This document shows positions 13,106-25,247 of a DNA stretch of 64,000 bases, in pieces; the stretch's first letter is position 1; each line of letters begins with the position of its first letter. Source of the DNA: Epiperipatus broadwayi (lineage: Eukaryota > Onychophora > Udeonychophora > Euonychophora > Peripatidae); the NCBI GenBank assembly GCA_028023455.1, contig JAQFVV010012572.1, positions 1,860,001 to 1,924,000 on the forward strand. Reading direction: 5' to 3'. The position numbers and the translations under genes are program-made. The notes below the pieces were generated by a model. That model made no database searches and was not told where the DNA came from. It worked only from the letters and a program-made list of their open reading frames with translations.

Positions 13106-14049
13106 TAACTGAATTCGTTCATAAAACCACTGTAACACCAGCACCACAGGACATAACTGCTGACATTCAGGAGTTCACTCAAAAATCATCTGTGGATAAA
13201 GAACATAATAACCAAATCATTTTTAGTGATAGCAGTGATATTGCAACTTCTAATGATAGCAATTTTGTTATGTATAACTGAGATTACATACTCTGCCCAA
13301 TTTTTATACTCATTAATTCTTTACATTTTGTTTTTCAAATAAAATTTGGTACTCATCTTATAGCTAAAGACGCCGTTCTATGGCGCGGTTTTCGCGCCAA
13401 AACACATTAAAATGCTGTTTCTGTGGCCGACACGTTCGAACCCGCGTTTTCTACAATACAACTTTTTTGTTGTGCTACAGAATGCCAGCCGCTATGTCGC
13501 GTCGCAGTACTGCATTATGTCGCTAAGCAGCAATTACATTTTATGAATTCGCACAATTTATAAAATAATTACGGCTTGATGAGAGAGTTTGTATTTGAAT
13601 TGTATTGAAATGTTGTTTTCATTGGATTTTTTTTTATTTTAAACTATTGAAATGTTCAGATGTTTTAAAACAATAATTATAAGACTTTTTACAATGTACT
13701 GTATTGAACTTTTATTTGGGTAAATGTTAAATATCTATGTTTTTATTGAGTTGCAATTAGGTAACGTGTCAAGTAACGTACAGTTAGTAACATTCACGAG
13801 ACAAAGAAGATTCTACCGTCTGTATATTTTTGAAGTAAAAAAGAGCGGTACGAGAAAAATATCCAGTAAGAAAAGTCCAAATGTACAGGTTTTTTTGTAA
13901 ATTTAATAAAAAGCAAATATTATAAACATGTTTAATAAGTAAAGAAGACATTTGTTTGTTGTTTAAAAAAGTTTGAGTTTCTTTCTTCTGTCCGAGTACG
14001 CTTACGATTTTGAATTTTTTTATTTTAGCATTACAAACAAACAGAACAC

Positions 14050-14096
14050 TAACCCTAAACCTAAAACTAACCCTAAATCTAACCGTAACAACTTTT
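14050..14096 (-). repeat. Degenerate telomere-like TTAGGG-type motifs
   Basis: On the plus strand the stretch reads as variants of CCCTAA, including ctaaccctaaacc, ctaaaac, taaccctaaat and ctaaccgtaac. It lies inside the TIR element at 13359-14549, so it travelled with that element or arose there rather than marking a chromosome end. Confidence 0.55.
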
Positions 14097-14142
14097 ACTT
14101 TTATTACGATTATAATTTTTTAGTTAAACAACAACAAAAAAA

Positions 14143-14310
14143 GTCGTAACACAAGTAAAAAAATAACCGATAGAAAATTGATAAAAAAAAAGCCGTAACA
14201 CAAGTAAAAAAATAACCGATAGAAAATTGATAAAAAAAAAGCCGTAACACAAGTAAAAAAATATCCGATAGAAAATTAATAAAAAAAAGCCGTAACACAA
14301 TTTAAAAAGT
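14143..14310. repeat. 49-bp minisatellite, about 3.5 copies
   Basis: Units start gtcgtaacacaag or gccgtaacacaag at 14143, 14192, 14241 and 14289, each followed by taaccgatagaaaattgat and an A-run. They are nearly identical. Located inside the TIR element. The minus-strand frame across it is a by-product of the repeat. Confidence 0.9.
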
Positions 14311-14549
14311 ATACGATATAAAAAACACGAATCAAATTGTAATTTGTTGATTTTATTTTACATTTATTATTATCATTTAAATTGTATACGTTAATAAAAA
14401 ATAATATTTAAAAAAGACGATTTTGTTTTGTTTTTATTTTCGCATTACAAAAAAGCACAGAAAAATTATTAAAATCAACGGCCCGTGAATGTTCATATTT
14501 TATAGTTTTAGCGTGAAAACGACGCCATCCTACGGCGTCTTTATCTATA

Positions 14550-15085
14550 ATACAAGCACCTAAAATTTTATGCTTCTATAATTCATTTTTATATATGGGC
14601 AATGTTTATGAAATAAATTTTAATAGCATGCAAAAAAAAATTCTAACAAGATTTTTCAGATGATTTATTTCATTATTTTCATTGATTTCTTAGAATGTAT
14701 TTTTTTTTTGCATAATTTTTTTTTTTACATGTAATTTTCAGGAACTGATCTATCATGTAAAAACAGAATTACTGTACACATGCACATGACATTAACTTTT
14801 AAAAGAAACAATAGACTGGTAAAATACATAATATTGTAAACATGTGAATAAGTTAATGATAATAAGATTAATATTAGTTTACATGTAAAGTTATATGTGT
14901 GTGCATAAATGTTTATTTTATGTTTCTATGATATATTTAAGTTTAAATGACTACTATTTTATAAGATTTACGTAAAATTATTATTTTGTAAATAGTATCA
15001 TATATGAAAACAATAGTAAATGAACAAAATAAAAATGATTTATTTTACTATCTGTAATATAAATTTTTATTCTAACATTATAATT
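14550..15085. other. Intron sequence, nothing recognised
   Basis: AT-rich, with T- and A-runs. No coding frame or repeat family was identified. Confidence 0.5.
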
Positions 15086-15232
15086 TGTAATTGAAATGGA
15101 AACAACTACCCCCAAGTCAAAAACAATGAAAGAGACCATGGTACAAACAATGAAAAAAAAAATGGTACCATTCTGTCTTTGTTTTTGAAGCTACAGAACT
15201 CAATGGGAGGTGGTTACTCCATTTCAATTACA
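15086..15232. mobile_element. Small MITE-like inverted repeat
   Basis: The 147-bp block starts TGTAATTGAAATGGA and ends with its exact reverse complement, TCCATTTCAATTACA. Inner parts also pair imperfectly (ccccc/ggagg and caaaaac/gtttttg stretches). The size and perfect 15-bp ends suggest a MITE. No target duplication could be settled, so it could also be a simple palindrome. Confidence 0.6.
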
Positions 15233-16464
15233 GACATTTAAACAAAGTTATTATTATTTATTATAACTTAATTTTTATAATTAATTTATTGAAATACATA
15301 TTTTATTTAAATATATTTTGTAATTTTAAAATAATTTTTATCATGATGGGTGCTACATTTTCTTCAAAGATTTTATTATCATCTACAAGTACATTGCACC
15401 CATGGATTTTGGAGTAAAAAAAAAAAATAAAAGTTAAGAAATTTGAATGATGATGATGATAATAAAATTAATCACATGGTAAAAACCTATAAATATACAT
15501 GTGTGAGGGAATCTTTTCCCATCGCTAGTCATTTTCTGAGTAAAGTGAAATGAGTCAATATTTAAATTTAGTCATACTGGTAGTTATTGTTTTTGAAGAT
15601 GAATGAGTAGACTTTTTACAAATCATTTGCCCTTTGGACAAATGCTAAAATGTTAAAAATGCACGGATAAATGGAATTGAAATATTTCAATTGACTTTTG
15701 CTAACACCCGCATACTAAATATACTGTTATGAAAAGCTTTCTTCAAATTAATGGAACCTTTCTTTAAATATTTTCCTAAAGAAAATGTCAATATTTGTAA
15801 AATTTATCCAAATAAAATCGCTAATTATCTGCTAAAATGCATTTAGAAATGGAGAGAAACCACTTGTTTTGGCTTTATTTAATATTTAAATTACTGCACT
15901 AATGGATTTATTCCAAAGGATAAAATTCTTCGTCATTATTTTCCTAACTTGGAAGAATAAATTCTTAATTATCCTTTGGGATTCCCACCATAGAAATGCA
16001 GAAGGATTTGAACCAATCTTTTACAGTTTTAAAAATCTCTACTTGAATATTTTAAATATGTCTTCATGAAATTTAAAGACTTTGAAAGAACTCCGAGTAA
16101 TAGATTTTTTTTATTTATTATTATTATCTATTTTCCTTGTTTTCAATAAAACTTTTCATAATAGGAAAGCAGGATTAAACAGGTAGTATTATTTAAATTA
16201 TAAAATTGATTACCAAAATTATTATAAATAATAGTTATTTTATTAATATAGTTATTTTATAGATATTCTGTGTTTTATTGAACTTAAAATTTCAGTTTCT
16301 TTGTTGTTTAACTGTTATGAGGTATCTGAATGATACAATGTAAAGAGCTATGTTTATTACTATCACCTTATGTTATTTGAAAACACTGAAATAATGCAAA
16401 TTACCCTTGTGTTTTAGAATTATAGGTATGCAATATAATTTTCTTCTTCTTTCCTTATGTATTG
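15233..16464. other. Intron sequence, nothing recognised
   Basis: AT-rich sequence without a convincing frame or repeat. Several phrases look like mixed low-complexity intron DNA. Confidence 0.5.
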
Positions 16465-17142
16465 ATTTCTATATTTACATATACCATTTCCAACCTTTTT
16501 GTATCCTAACAATATTATTTTTTACATTTAAACTTTACTCTTATAGTTTTGACTGTCCTGCAATCACAATAACCAAATACATAATCATACAATTAATACA
16601 TTTATAAACATATTATTATACATAATCAAAACATACATCTTTATTATAAATAATCATTTTCCATTTTATTATTCTACTCCTAATTAATTTTATTTTTTCA
16701 TTTATATTATTTTATTATTAAATTATTCTAAATCTATTTATTATAATTTTAAAACTTTAATTTTTAAACTCTACTATTAAACCTATCATTTAATTATTAT
16801 CTTTTTACTTATATTTTCTTAATTACTTATTAACTTTTTTACATTATAAATGACCCTTTTTATTATATTACTAAATACTCACATCTTTATAATCCTATTT
16901 CCAAAAACCAACTGACAAATTTTCAAAAATTCTTATACTTACTTAACGACTCTCTCTATCGTCACTTTCTTCCACTTTATTTTTTAAACCTTTTTATATT
17001 TAAACTATTAATAATAATAATAATAATAACAACTATAATTATTCATAAAATTATTATCTTTACCCCAAAATCCCTATTAAGATTTTGTTTTATATTTTTA
17101 ATCAATATTGCCTCTTTAATTACCCTATCTCTTATATTATTT
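16465..17142 (-). repeat. Inverted pseudo-LTR copy of Penelope-like element 1
   Basis: This is the reverse complement of about 20573-21160, with moderate divergence and indels. One such indel is a (aat)n expansion near 17008. Its ribozyme-equivalent site (around 16550-16580) has lost the tcatcatcag core seen in the other copy. Confidence 0.8.
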
Positions 17143-18125
17143 GTAAATGCCATATGGAGTATGTAAAAACAAGGGTGTAATAGAAGTGCAAACATTAGTA
17201 GAGAAAAGAGCACAAAAGTATTTGGAGAGTAATTATGGAATATATTATTATGAAAATAAGGATATTAATAATGTAATTAATATAAAAGATAAATTATGGA
17301 TGGAAAGTTTTAAAGAAGTGAATAATGTGGTATATAAAATAAAAAAAATTAGGAATTGAAAATAAGGATAAAAAAAAAAATAAGGAGATAAATAATTTAA
17401 ATAATATAATTAAAAGAGGTTAAAGAAATAAATAATAAATATGAGAAAGTGGTAGTGTTTATAAAATTGGACAAAAGTAATAAATTAGTATTAATGAATA
17501 AAGAAGAATCTATTGGTAAAATGAATAAATTATTGTCAAAGGAGTATTTTGTTAAAATAAAAAAAGATGATACCAAATTAAAAAATGGGAAGGTTTATGA
17601 ATAAGTAAAAGGATTATATAATAATGAATTAATAGATAGAAAAATATTTGCATTAATGGGAAATAAAGATTGCAGTATGACAAGAATATATGGAGTACCA
17701 AAAACATTTAAAGAAGGGGTGCCTTTAAGACCAATTATAAATGGTACAAATTCATATTTTGATAGAATATCTAAATGGATATCAAATAATATTTTTAAGA
17801 AATATATTAATGATAAAAGTAGTTTTTATATTAAAAATAATAAAGAGTTAATAAAAGAGATCAGAGATAAAATAAATAAATACATAATTATAAGTTGACT
17901 ATAGTAAAAATAGATGTATTAATGTACACGAATATAAATGTAGAAGAAGCAATAGAGTTAGCAATAAAAAGATATAGAAATGATGAACATAAAAAAATAA
18001 AAATACCAATAGAGAAATTAAAGGAAATAATGAGAATTAGTTGTAAAGAAATTACATTTGAATTTAATGGTGAATAATATAAACAAAAGAAAGAATTATT
18101 AATAAGAGAATTAAATAGGGTATTT

Positions 18126-19679
18126 CATCATCATCATCATTATCAACCATTATCAATCCACTGCAGGATGAAGGTCTCTCCAAGTTTAATCCATCTTCTC
18201 TGATCTTTAGCTTCTCTTCTCCCCATCACCCCTGCACACTTTCTTATTTCATCAATCCATCTCACATGTGGTCTCTTTCTGGGTCTTTTACAATCTCTTG
18301 GAATCCAGTTTAAAATTTCAATTGTCCATCTATTATCATCTCTTCTAACAATATGTCCAGCCCAACTCCACTTCAATCTTTTAATTTTTTCAATGAGGTC
18401 AGTAACACCTGTTTGCTCTCTTACCCATACATTGCGTTTACGATCTCTTCTTGTTACTCCCAACATACATCTCTCCATACTTCTTTGAGTGGTCTGAAGT
18501 CTCTGAATTGCTCTTCTATTAAGTGTCCAAGTCTCAGATCCATAAGTAAGAACTGGTAAAACACATTTGTTAAAAACCTTCCTTTTCAAACACATAGGCA
18601 TATTTCCTTTTAGTATCAAGTTATTTCTACCAAAAGCACTCCAACCAAGTTTAATTCTATGATTAATTTCCTCCATTATGTTTCCATCTGTATTAATAAT
18701 CTGACCAAGGTATTTGTAACTGTTAACTTCTTCTAATTCATCATAATCAATCTTTATTTTCATATTTTGAGCAAATCGATTAAACATTACTTTAGTCTTT
18801 TTAACATTTATCTTTAATCCTACTTTCATCTGATAATTCCTGCAACATTTTCTGCAGATCTGAAGCATTATTTGCAAAAACAACTACATCATCTGTGAAA
18901 TCTAAATGACTTAAATAATCACCATTTACTTTCACTCCTTTAGTTTCCCATTTTAATCCACAAAATACTTCATGCAGCACTGCTGTAAAAAGTTTTGGAG
19001 ATATGGAGTCACCTTGTCTTACACCTTTCTCAATGTTGACTTCCCCAGTGTCATTATGTAATCTAATTGTTGCTGTTGCATTTTTATAAATATTCTTTAA
19101 AATATGACAATATCCTGGATCTATACCTTGATGATCAAATGCTTTAATCACTGAAGAAATGTTTATAGAATCAAATGCCTTTTCATAATCTACAAATCCT
19201 AAGCATAATGGCAACTCATATTCATTTGTCCTTTCTATAACTTCTCTCAATACCTGGATATGATCTACTGTACTAAAACCACTTTTAAATCCGGCTTGTT
19301 CTCTTGGTTGGTGGAAATCCAATGTTCTCTGTAGACGAGTAGTAATTATCTTGGTAAAATTTTTATATAAAACTGATAAAAGGCTGATAGGTCTGTAATT
19401 TCTAATATCTTCTTTATCACCTTTTTTAAATATTAATATTATTACTACATTCTTCCAATCATCCGGTACATCTTTATCATTTAGACATTTGGTATATAAC
19501 TTTGCTAAAAAATTTTCTATTTCTTCACCTGCTTCTTTTAATATATCAATTATAATTCCATCATTATCTGGAGCCTTTCCTTTCTTCATACATTTAATTG
19601 CATGTCTCACTTCTTCATTTAAAATTCTGGGCAATTTGGAAGATGTAATAGATATAGGAGGTACTTGTTCTTTATTACT
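18126..19679 (-). mobile_element. RTE-type LINE, 5'-truncated, with exact 11-bp target duplication
   Basis: The insertion is flanked by atagggtattt at 18115-18125 and 19680-19690. It interrupts Penelope-like element 1. The 3' end, at the low-coordinate side, is a (ATG)n-type tail rather than poly-A, typical of RTE LINEs. The 5' end is lost inside the linker/reverse-transcriptase boundary. The clean duplication and long frames show a fairly recent insertion. Confidence 0.97.
18143..19634 (-). pseudogene. RTE reverse transcriptase and C-terminal region (truncated)
   Basis: Two long overlapping frames cover it: 19634-18801 and 18883-18143. The first carries KGDKEDIRNYRPISLLSVLY, QAGFKSGFSTVDHI, FVDYEKAFDSI and GVRQGDSISPKLF. 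The catalytic box reads LDFTDDVVVFA, where the 23473 copy has FADD, so one active-site neighbour differs. The second frame has SYKYLGQIINTDGN, LPVLTYGSETW and WAGHIVRRDDNRWT, the conserved C-terminal part of RTE proteins. A single frame break near 18840 separates them. It lacks the endonuclease entirely, so it cannot move by itself. Confidence 0.92.
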
Positions 19680-20572
19680 ATAGGGTATTTAGTAATATAT
19701 ATATGGAGAATATGGAATATTTAATGATTAATAATAGTGTTGGTCCAATTTTTATAAAAAGGTATGTTGGTGATTATTTATTGATTTTTAACAAGAATCA
19801 AAGACAAATAGATATGTATCTTAAAGAGATTAATAAGTTAAATAAAAATATAAAATTTACAATAGAAAAAGAAAATGATAATAAATTATCATATTTAAAT
19901 ATTTTGTTCAAGAAAGCATATAGAAATGATAAATGCAAGATAGAAACATCTATACATAAAAAATCTAATATGGATAATAATATAAGTAATTGGAATTCGA
20001 ATATAGATATAAAATAGGTAATATAAATTCAAGAATATATAGAGCTAGGAATTACTGCTCAAATGAAGATTATAATAAACAGGTAGAATTGATAATTAAA
20101 CAGTTTAAAGATAATAAATATCCAGAGAAAATTATAAAAAAAACTATAAGGAAATCAGAAGAAAAATTTAATAAAAATAAAGAGATAACATGTAGAAAAA
20201 ATAAAATAGATAAGAATAAATATATAGGTATTAAAACTTATAATAATAGTATTATAAAAAGAATAATTATTAAAATTAATAAAAAGTTCAATAATATAAT
20301 AAAATTTAAGATAGTAAAGAAAAGGAAAAATATACTTAATATATTAGATAATAAATATGTAAGAAAAGTAGAAAAATGCATAAATGGGGTATATAAAATT
20401 GAATGTAAGTCATATAAACCTAAAAATATAAAAAATTATATAGGTGATACAAAAAAATTCAATTTATATATGATTAATTCAACATAAATATGACAAGAGT
20501 TCACCCATTTATTTATATTCATTAGAAACAGGTCACAGGTTTGAGAAGGTTAGTACAAAAATGATTACTTAC

Positions 20573-21160
20573 ACAAATAATAGAAGGGATAGGAAAATTA
20601 AAGAGGGAATATTGATTAAAAATATAAAACCAAATCTTAATAGGGTTTTGGGATAAAGACAATAATTTGAATATAAAAAGGTTTAAAAAATAAAGTTGAA
20701 GAAAATGATGATAGAGAAAGTTGTTAAGCAAGTATAAGAATTTTTGAAAATTTGTCAGTTGGTTTTTTTGAAATAGGATTATAAAGATGTGAGTATTTAG
20801 TAATATAAAAAAAGTGGTCATTTATAATGTAAAAAAGTTAAAAAATAATAAGTAAAAAAAATAATAATAATAAAATGATAGATTAAATAAATAGTAGAGT
20901 TTAAAATTTTAAGTTTTAAAATTACAAGAAATAGATTTAGAATAATAAAATGAAAAGTGAGGTTAAGATGTATGCTTTGATTATGTATATAAATATGTGT
21001 ATAAAATGTATTAATTGTAAGACTATATATTTGGATATTGTAGCTCTGATGATGAGTGCAGGGCAGTAGAAACTGTAAGAGTAAAGTTTGAGTGTAAAAA
21101 ATAGTATTGTTAAATGTATAAGAAGGTTGGAAATGGTATGATATGTAATTATAGATATGC
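20573..21160 (+). repeat. 3' pseudo-LTR of Penelope-like element 1
   Basis: Direct-orientation partner of the inverted copy at 16465-17142. Contains the ribozyme-like core at 21046-21073. Ends around atggtatgatatgtaatta. Confidence 0.75.
21046..21073 (+). ncRNA. Hammerhead-ribozyme-like core, degenerate (Penelope 1)
   Basis: CTGATGA (21046-21052), then a short stem with a 3-base loop (tgc agg gca, one mismatch further out), then GAAAC (21069-21073). This is the order of the hammerhead catalytic core. Hammerhead motifs are known in the terminal repeats of Penelope-like elements. The equivalent site in Penelope-like element 2 (28706) shares the pattern. Stems I and III are not clear by eye. 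Confidence 0.55.
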
Positions 21161-23118
21161 TAATAGTTTATGAAGAATTATCTGTATAATTAGATTATTT
21201 CTGTGGTGATGAGTTTTCAAGTAATGCTGTATCATTGTTTAGTAGAGAGAAGTTTGTAAGAACTTGGGTTGTAACTTTACTATAATTCTAGCCTGGGTAA
21301 GCATCTTTTGTAAAACTACATGCACCTATATTAACTATGCTTCAGTCTCCATGGCCATAAATATTTGTTGTAGTATTATATAATTACATAGTAGATGAAG
21401 GCTTATTGATGATTTGCATTTCTAATCTATAATAGACAAATAATTCATAATGCCTTATGTAATATTTTATTATCTTTGTAAAGAAATGAATAAAGTTTAT
21501 ATAAAATACTTTGAGAGAGTGATTGTACAATAATAAAAAAAGATAGATAAAATATTGTTTTACATTAATTACTTAATAATTAATTACATAACAACCTTCA
21601 ATAAATTGCTTATCCAACAATATATATAAATACAGGTATAGAATTTGATGAGAACTTAATTTATTATTGTTATATATTCTTTTTGTAAATAAATTGACTT
21701 TATATTTATTATATTATTTGGAACTTCCATATTTCATATTTTCACACTCATCATTTAACTAGCAATTTATGATTACATATCATATTGTGTTCATTTAAAG
21801 GTATAGTGATTTTTTTAAAAGTGATGTTATTGATATTAACCATTAACCCTAGCATATATAATTTAAAATATTAATGCTTAGTTACTGTAAGATATGGTTT
21901 GGATACAATAAAATATCTTTTGTTATCCATCTGTATTTATTGTAAGATTTAAAATTATATAATAAAATTTCAAGAGACTTATTTATTATATTCAAATATT
22001 TAAACTCTAAGATAACATTAGATGTAATATCGTTATATTTGAAAAAACACGAGAATCCGCTGACCATAAAAATATTACATCTGTTTATTCTTATTTGGAT
22101 ATTATAATTACACGCATTTTTTTATTATAAACATGAAATAATATTTATTAATACACACATACCTTCTTGTCAGGTATTTAAAATAGAGATAACCTAATTT
22201 GTTTATAGAAAAAAAGTGATTTGCTTATTATTGATTAAGCTAAGATTTTGTCAGTTACAATGGTTGCTTATTATAGAAGTATTATTGGCATTTATAGGAT
22301 TTTCATCAGTTAAAATATATATTGACTTATATATACACTTGAACATATATATTAAATATTTTTATTTTTTTTTAATTTATGGAAATTGTTCTAAGTATAA
22401 TAATTTTTTGAAATATTTAATACTAAATATATATGTAATGAAGTTATTGTAGTTATATTAAAAAAATAATGTAATATAATTGTTTTCATTTGAATAAGAC
22501 TGCTGGGCAATAGAAAATACATTAGCAATGCACGTGGAAGGGTTGTCGAACATCATGGAAAGAAACAATCAATCAGATAATATTCAAAGTTATTTTTAAA
22601 TGAACAATTAACTATCGACGAATATGCTGCTATGCAATAATAATACATTTATTAGATTAACTATATTTTAAGGATACTTATTTATATCTTTCAATCAGTA
22701 TATATATATTTCAGTTGAAATGCAAGTAATATTGCTAAACATTACATCTTAACAAATATAGTTATAATATCCAGCTATTAGCTCATACATAACAATCTGA
22801 GCAAATGATCAAAAACGGTTTGTCTTTTGATCAGAAGTAGCATGGACAAACTTACTATTGTTTTCTTTCAGCCTAGCAGGATCAATCTGACTAGTTACTG
22901 CCCTTTAAAATACCTTGGCTGTAGATTTTATCTTATTTATAAAATGTAAATCCCATTCATTGATTAATTTATATATACATATATTAGATATGACTACTCT
23001 ATTAGAATAAAGTGATCATTTGATTGATTTGTTTATAATAAATCTAGTGAAATTATCTGTTCTCAAATCTTCAGAACTCATTTATTAATTAGCTTCTTCA
23101 AAATTCATAGTTTACTGT
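21161..23118. other. Intron sequence between the Penelope copies, nothing recognised
   Basis: AT-rich. Short frames such as 22216-22452 are hydrophobic low-complexity and have no recognisable motif. Confidence 0.5.
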
Positions 23119-23550
23119 TTATAACATATAATAACCACATTCCACTCTTTTAACACTTTAAAGGTTTATATAACAAAGGAATAGTAAATAGAAGATTATT
23201 AAAGAACTTAGTTTCTAAGGATTGTGAAGTGGCAAAAATATATGGGCCGCCAAAGATTTATAAAGAAGGTTAAAACCGGTAATTAATGGAAAAAGATCAT
23301 ATTACGATAGAGTATCGAAATGGTAAGGAAAGATATTCGGAAAATATGTAAATAGAGAAAGTAAGACGTATATAAAGAATAATAAAGATTTAGTAAAAGA
23401 GATTAAGACAAAAGTAAAGGAATATTAGTAAATATAGATTGACAATGGTAAAGATGGATGTAGTGTCCATGTCATCATCATCATCATCAACCATTATCAA
23501 TCCACTGCAGGATGAAAGTCTCTCCAAGTTTAATCCATCTTCTCCGATCT

Positions 23551-25228
23551 TTAGCTTCTCTTCTCCACAACACCCCTGCACATTTTCTTTATTTCATCCA
23601 TCCATCCCACATGTGGCCTCTTTCTGGGTCTTTTACAATCTCTTGGAATCCAGTTTAAAATTTCAATTGTCCATCTATTATCATCTCTTCTAGCAATATG
23701 TCCAGCCCAACTCCATTTCAATCTTTTAATTTTTTCAATAAGGTCAGTAACACCTGTTTGTTGTCTTACCCATACATTGCGTTTTCGATCTCTTCTTGTT
23801 ACTCCCAACATACATCTCTCCATACTCCTTTGAGTGGTCTGAAGTCTCTGTATTGCTCTTCTATTAAGTGTCCAAGTCTCAGATCCATAAATAAGAACTG
23901 GTAAAACACATTTGTTAAAAACCATCCTTTTCAAACACATAGGCATATTTCCCTTTAGTATCAAGTTATTTCTACCAAAAGCACTCCAGCCAAATTTAAT
24001 TCTATGATTAATTTCCTCCATTATGTTTCCATCTGTATTAATAATCTGACCAAGGTATTTGTAACTGTTAACTTCTTCTAATTCTTCATAATCAATCTTT
24101 ATTTTCATATTTTGAGCAAATAGTCTTTTTAACATTTATCTTTAGTTCTACTTTCCTACTTTCATCTGATAATTCCTGCAACATTTCCTGCAGCTCTGAA
24201 GTATTATTTGCAAAAACAACTACATCATCTGCGAAATCTAAATGACTTAAATACTCTCCATTTACTTTCACTCCTTTAGTTTCCCATTTTAATCCACAAA
24301 ATACTTCTTGCAGCACTGCTGTAAAGAGTTTTGGAGATATGGAGTCACCTTGTCTTACACCTTTCTCAATGTTGATTTTTCCAGTATCATTATGTAATCT
24401 AATTGTTGCTGTTGCATTTTTATAAATATTCTTTAAAATATGACAATATCCTGGATCTATACCTTGATGATCCAATGCTTTAATCACTGAAAAAATGTGT
24501 ATAGAATCGAATGCCTTTTCATAATCTACAAATCCAAAACATAATGACAACTCATATTCGTTTGTCCTTTCTATGACTTCTCTCAATACCTGGATATGAT
24601 CTATTGTACTAAAACCACTTTTAAATCCAGCTTGTTCTCTTGGTTGGTGGAAATCCAAAGTTCTCTGTAGACGAGTTGTAATTATCTTGGTAAAAATTTT
24701 ATATAAAACTGATAAAAGGCTGATAGGTCTGTAATTTCTAATATCTTCTTTATCACCTTTTTTAAATATTAATATTATTACTGCATTCTTCCAATCTTCC
24801 GGTACATCTTTATCATTTAGATATTTGGTATATAACTTTGCTAAAATTGTTTCTATTTCTTCACCTGCTTCTTTTAATATATCAATTATAATTCCATCAT
24901 TTCCTGGAGCCTTTCCTTTCTTCATACACTTAATTGCATGTTTCACTTCTTCATTCAAAATTCTGGGCAATTCGGAAGATGTAATAGATATAGGAGGTAC
25001 TTGTTCTTTATTACTATATAATTCTTGATAAAAATCTTCTACCAATTTCATGATGTCATCTCTCTTTTTAGTAATAATTCCATCTTTTTTTCTTATTGCA
25101 AATATAAATTTCCTACCAATACCAAAATGTTGTTTAACATTTTTGAGACTTTTATTTTCTTCTACAGCTTTCCTTGCTATTTCACAGTTATACTTTCTTA
25201 TATCATTTTCAACTCTTTTCCGTATCAT
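23551..25228 (-). pseudogene. RTE reverse transcriptase and C-terminal region, one frameshift
   Basis: Frame 25228-24092 (378 residues) holds the linker end, KKGKAPGNDGIIIDILKEAG, then RNYRPISLLSVLYKIFTKII, QAGFKSGFSTIDHIQVL, FVDYEKAFDSIHIF and GVRQGDSISPKLF. The catalytic box LDFADDVVVFAN is intact. A break near 24120 shifts into frame 24135-23551. That frame carries YKYLGQIINTDGNIMEEINH, LNRRAIQRLQTTQRSMERCM and WAGHIARRDDNRWTIEILNW. It is the best-preserved LINE protein in the window, yet the frame breaks between endonuclease, reverse transcriptase and tail make it inactive as it stands. Confidence 0.93.
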
Positions 25229-25247
25229 TTTACAAAATTCGAGATAT

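Larger units (their letters stand above)
13359..14549. mobile_element. TIR element with about 45-bp ends, non-autonomous
   Basis: The left end reads TATAGCTAAAGACGCCGTTC. The reverse complement of the right end reads TATAGATAAAGACGCCGTAG, and similarity continues through a GTTTTCGCG/GTTTTCACG block, about 45 bases in all. The flanks allow a TATA (13359-13362, 14546-14549) or TA target duplication; the ends are too palindromic to decide. There is no transposase. The inside carries telomere-like motifs and a 49-bp minisatellite (listed separately). The GC-rich termini (GGCG...) stand out from the AT-rich surroundings. Confidence 0.8.
17147..20487 (+). pseudogene. Penelope-type reverse transcriptase / GIY-YIG protein, broken
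   Basis: Pieces in order: an N-terminal part (GVCKNKGVIEVQTLVEKRAQ, 17153), then YGVPKTFKEGVPLRPIINGT and SYFDRISKW (17688-17785), a core signature of Penelope reverse transcriptases. Then comes KIDVLMYTNINVEEAIELA (17905-17960, motif A region). After the RTE interruption follow KRYVGDYLLIF (19758-19790, where the family usually has a YxDD-type active site; here VGD, a likely lesion) and a C-terminal GIY-YIG-like stretch, GVYKIECKS...YIGDTKKFNLY (20386-20470). Stops and frameshifts occur between pieces (for example near 17357, 17602, 17896, 18075 and 20015). Such proteins copy the element's RNA and nick the target DNA. This copy cannot make a complete protein. Confidence 0.85.
16465..21160 (+). 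mobile_element. Penelope-like element 1, with inverted terminal copy
   Basis: The body (17147-20490, plus strand) encodes a broken Penelope-type reverse transcriptase and GIY-YIG endonuclease. The 3' part (about 20573-21160) is repeated upstream in reverse orientation (about 16465-17142). Matching blocks include ccatttccaacc, tgacccttt/tgaccactt, the catctttataatcctattt block, the ccaactgacaaattttc block and ttaagatt. Flanking terminal repeats in inverted orientation are a known trait of Penelope-like elements (pseudo-LTRs). The element was later split by an RTE at 18126-19679. Confidence 0.85.

Noticed and set aside
14050-14096. A chromosome end or telomere fusion
   Set aside because: The CCCTAA-type motifs are few, degenerate and enclosed within a TIR element inside an intron.
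14110-14298. A 62-codon membrane-like minus-strand frame
   Set aside because: It is the translation of the 49-bp minisatellite.
23439-23693. Plus-strand frames over the RTE copies (serine-rich, 60-100 codons; also at 18353, 23698, 24825 and 25050)
   Set aside because: All are shadows of the minus-strand RTE protein or its (ATG)n tail.
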